A DNA stretch of 64,000 nt. It comes from Roseimarinus sp035271585. Lineage in GTDB: Bacteria; Bacteroidota; Bacteroidia; Bacteroidales; Prolixibacteraceae. The notes under the pieces are model-generated. The model did no database searches, was not told the origin of the DNA, and saw only the letters and a list, made by a program, of their open reading frames with translations. Below, in pieces: positions 61,533-64,000 of this stretch. Position 1 is the first letter of the stretch. Every line of letters starts with the position of its first letter. Where the stretch lies: NCBI GenBank assembly GCA_035271585.1, contig DATERL010000085.1, positions 3,156 through 67,155 on the forward strand. Direction: 5' to 3'. Both the position numbers and the translations under genes were made by a program.

Positions 61533-62288
61533 TTAAAGTTCCTCCTTAATCCAGTCGTAACCTCTTTCTTCTAACTCGTAAGCCAGCTCTTTTCCGGCCG
61601 ATTTTATGATGCGGCCATTACAAAGTACGTGCACATAGTCGGGGATAATATAATCGAGCAAACGCTGATAGTGAGTAACAATAATAGTAGCATTCTCGGC
61701 CGATTTGAGTTTATTAACCCCATTGGCAATTACGCGCAAGGCGTCGATATCGAGGCCCGAATCGGTTTCGTCCAGAATGGCTAATTTTGGCTCTAACATG
61801 GCCATTTGGAAAATCTCATTCCGTTTTTTCTCTCCGCCCGAAAAACCTTCGTTTACCGAACGGTTGGTCAGTTGAGAACTGATCTCGACCACCTTTTTCT
61901 TCTCTTCCATCAGCTTCAGAAATTGAGAAGCCGTAAGCGGATCGAGGCCACGAAATTTGCGCTGTTCGTTTACAGCTGTTTTCAAAAAATTAACCATACT
62001 TACGCCAGGTATTTCAATAGGATACTGAAAACTAAGAAATATACCATTACGGGCACGGTCTTCGGCCGCCTGATCTAAAAGGTTTTTTCCCAAAAAAGTG
62101 ACTTCACCTTCGGTTACTTCAAATTTTTGGTGACCGGCCAATACATTAGCCAGCGTACTTTTACCAGAACCATTAGGCCCCATTATTGCGTGAATTTCAC
62201 CAGGTTTAATTTCGAGGTTAATCCCTTTTAATATTTCTTTGCCATCAACAGTGGCATGTAAATTTTTTATTGATAACATATCCTTCAT
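61533..62288 (-). CDS. sufC: Fe-S cluster assembly ATPase SufC
   Basis: ABC ATPase, 251 residues (248 if ATG 62279 is used, MLSIKNLHATVDG). Walker A GPNGSGKST, signature SGGEKKRNEI, Walker B LAILDETDSGLDIDAL, H-loop IIVTHYQRLL; the KNLHATVDGKEILKGINLEI start is typical. Between sufB and sufD; the 177-base gap to sufB holds a palindromic repeat. Confidence 0.97.
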   Translation of the reverse strand: MKDMLSIKNLHATVDGKEILKGINLEIKPGEIHAIMGPNGSGKSTLANVLAGHQKFEVTEGEVTFLGKNLLDQAAEDRARNGIFLSFQYPIEIPGVSMVNFLKTAVNEQRKFRGLDPLTASQFLKLMEEKKKVVEISSQLTNRSVNEGFSGGEKKRNEIFQMAMLEPKLAILDETDSGLDIDALRVIANGVNKLKSAENATIIVTHYQRLLDYIIPDYVHVLCNGRIIKSAGKELAYELEERGYDWIKEEL

Positions 62289-62295
62289 TTATAAG

Positions 62296-62334
62296 CCACC
62301 TCTAACTCGCCCTAAGAGGGAGAATATTCGGTGG
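62296..62334. repeat. REP-like palindromic repeat in the sufB-sufC gap
   Basis: CCACC (62296-62300) and GGTGG (62330-62334) enclose CTCTAACTCGCCCTAAGAGG and GAGAA. The inner CCCT-AAG-AGGG can form a hairpin. Resembles short intergenic repeats of the CTCTAACT...GGGAGAA kind that I recall from Bacteroidota; a related degenerate form may lie at 17848-17906. Confidence 0.45.
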
Positions 62335-62465
62335 AATTCTATTGTTTACATCTTTATTTTAATTATTCTTCAATAATGAACCTGAAAAAGGTTTCCATTT
62401 TCAAATAACAATACGCACTCTAAAATAGTTATTATCTAATTTCTTTTCATTAGTTAATAAGCTTT

Positions 62466-63911
62466 CTATCCTACGCTTCCTTCCAAACTAATTTGTAATA
62501 GTTTTTGTGCTTCGACAGCAAATTCCATCGGCAACTTATTCAAAACTTCTCGGGCATAACCATTCACAATCATTCCAATGGCATCCTCGGTTTTTATTCC
62601 ACGTTGGTTGCAATAGAAAATCTGGTCTTCGCTAATTTTCGATGTGGTGGCCTCGTGTTCAACAATGGCCGATTTGTTGCCACATTCGATATAGGGGAAA
62701 GTGTGAGCCCCACATCTATCGCCCATAAGCAAGGAGTCGCATTGCGAAAAATTCCGAGCGTTATCGGCCCGTTTCGTTACTTTCACCAAACCGCGGTAGG
62801 AGTTACTGCTTCGTCCGGCCGAAATCCCCTTCGAAACGATAATACTTTTAGTGTTTTTCCCAATATGGATCATTTTAGTCCCCGTATCGGCTTGCTGATA
62901 ATTGTTGGTTAGGGCCACCGAATAAAATTCGGCTTTTGAGTTATCGCCCAATAAAATACAACTGGGATATTTCCAGGTAACGGCAGAGCCAGTTTCGACC
63001 TGAGTCCACGATATTTTAGAATAATCGCCACGACATATACCACGCTTCGTCACAAAATTGAAAATTCCACCTTTGCCATTTTTATCGCCCGGATACCAGT
63101 TTTGTACGGTTGAATATTTTACTTCGGCACGTTCCATGGCAATAATTTCGACAATGGCAGCGTGCAACTGAATTTCGTCGCGCTGAGGTGCGGTACAACC
63201 TTCGAGATAGGACACGTAACTGTCTTCTTCGGCAATAATCAAAGTGCGTTCGAACTGCCCTGTATTGGCCGCATTAATACGAAAATAAGTGGAAAGTTCC
63301 ATGGGACAGCGAACTCCTTTTGGAATATAACAAAACGAACCATCGCTAAAAACGGCCGAGTTGAGTGCGGCAAAAAAGTTGTCGCTAGGAGGCACTACGC
63401 TGCCCATGTATTTTTTCACCAAATCGGGATATTCTCGCACCGCCTCGCTAAACGAGCAAAAAATAATGCCCCTTTCGGCCAAAGTTTCTTTGAAAGTGGT
63501 TTTAACCGACACACTGTCCATTACCGCATCAACAGCCACACCGGCAAGGTGCTTTTGCTCTTCGAGCGGAATACCCAGTTTGTTGAATGTGTCAATCAAT
63601 TCGGGATCAACTTCGTCGAGGCTACCCAGCTTTTCTTTTTGTTTAGGTGCGGCATAATAACTTATCGACTGGTAATCGATGGGCGGAATTTTTAAGTAAG
63701 CCCAATTGGGTTTTTCCATTTTTAGCCAATTGCGGAAAGCTTTCAATCTAAAGTCGAGCATCCACTCGGGTTCTCCCTTTATATTCGAAATGAACCGAAC
63801 AACATCCTCATTTAAACCTACATCGAGAATTTCGGTTTCGATATCGGTATAAAAACCATACTTGTATTCTTCGTTGGTTACCTTATCTAATATTTTATCT
63901 TGTTCTGTCAT
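62466..63911 (-). CDS. sufB: Fe-S cluster assembly protein SufB
   Basis: Cluster scaffold of the SUF system, 481 residues. Seen: EYKYGFYTDIETE, VVPPSDNFFAALNSAVFSDG, IPKGVRCPMELSTYFRINAA, ISWTQVETGSAVTWKYPSCI, SDNARNFSQCDSLLMGDRCG (with the cluster-linked Cys) and AIVEHEATTSKISEDQIFYC (conserved Glu/His). Normal length. First gene of sufB-C-D. A -7 box lies about 70 bases upstream. Confidence 0.98.
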   Translation of the reverse strand: MTEQDKILDKVTNEEYKYGFYTDIETEILDVGLNEDVVRFISNIKGEPEWMLDFRLKAFRNWLKMEKPNWAYLKIPPIDYQSISYYAAPKQKEKLGSLDEVDPELIDTFNKLGIPLEEQKHLAGVAVDAVMDSVSVKTTFKETLAERGIIFCSFSEAVREYPDLVKKYMGSVVPPSDNFFAALNSAVFSDGSFCYIPKGVRCPMELSTYFRINAANTGQFERTLIIAEEDSYVSYLEGCTAPQRDEIQLHAAIVEIIAMERAEVKYSTVQNWYPGDKNGKGGIFNFVTKRGICRGDYSKISWTQVETGSAVTWKYPSCILLGDNSKAEFYSVALTNNYQQADTGTKMIHIGKNTKSIIVSKGISAGRSSNSYRGLVKVTKRADNARNFSQCDSLLMGDRCGAHTFPYIECGNKSAIVEHEATTSKISEDQIFYCNQRGIKTEDAIGMIVNGYAREVLNKLPMEFAVEAQKLLQISLEGSVG

Positions 63912-63981
63912 ATACTTTAGTTGTGTAAAGAAACTGCCAGTATTCTAACAATGAATTGGCCATACTGTTTAAAAATTGTTG

Positions 63982-63989
63982 CAAAGATA
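63982..63989 (-). promoter_or_regulatory. -7 box TATCTTTG for the suf operon
   Basis: Exact match to the TAnnTTTG consensus on the minus strand, 71 bases before the sufB ATG; the -33 element would lie at or beyond the window edge. Confidence 0.5.
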
Positions 63990-64000
63990 GTAAAGTAGTC

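Noticed and set aside
63162..63695. 177-codon plus-strand open frame inside sufB
   Set aside because: Shadow of sufB with no matching domain.

Overview
The window is a stretch of chromosome from a Bacteroidota bacterium, most likely class Bacteroidia (Marinilabiliales/Bacteroidales-like; this placement is inference). Supporting features are two type IX secretion genes (porW/sprE and porX), a TonB-dependent receptor with a DUF4249 lipoprotein, an ATP synthase operon without atpD/atpC, Bacteroidota-type promoters (TAnnTTTG), few Shine-Dalgarno sequences, frequent TTG starts and long AT-rich gaps. It is mostly core genome. I see no rRNA, CRISPR array, prophage or intact insertion sequence.

Layout. 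1-8.8 kb: tail of a sugar porter, an OmpA protein with calcium-binding TSP3 repeats, the T9SS lipoprotein PorW/SprE (with a duplicated C-terminal domain), the T9SS regulator PorX and ManC. 8.9-12.6 kb: DUF4249 lipoprotein plus TonB receptor, then a remnant of a LytTR regulator. 12.8-17.7 kb: ileS, dksA-like, lspA and a CAU tRNA with a partial copy beside it. 18-24.1 kb: atpB-E-F-H-A-G, a small membrane protein and a bactofilin. 24.3-31.4 kb: rpmF with its DUF177 partner, metF, pgk, an RRM protein, Mrp, an alkyltransferase-like protein and an MBL hydrolase. 31.6-38 kb: Na/Pi cotransporter, an ECF sigma factor with a PepSY-like partner, then an envelope cluster made of a helical lipoprotein ending in Lys-Lys, two L,D-transpeptidases and an unknown membrane-anchored protein. 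38-50 kb: FtsX-type permease, flippase-like protein, rsmA, mgtE, purH and the cell-shape operon mreB-mreC-mreD-mrdA-rodA. 50-55 kb: KamA-type radical SAM enzyme and thrS-infC-rpmI-rplT, with infC apparently starting at AUA. 55-64 kb: DPP IV, tRNA-Val with a degenerate copy carrying a palindrome, a GT5-only glycogen synthase-like protein, panC-panD and sufB-sufC-sufD.

The parts most worth following up are: (1) the lipoprotein/L,D-transpeptidase cluster at 34.6-38 kb, which looks like a possible Braun-lipoprotein-like system for tethering the outer membrane; (2) two tRNA genes that each have a partial copy joined to the same TCCGTC-N4-GACGGA palindrome; (3) the AUA start of infC behind a strong Shine-Dalgarno; (4) the duplicated C-terminal domain in PorW next to porX. 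All functions are inferred from sequence recognition by eye; no database search was run.
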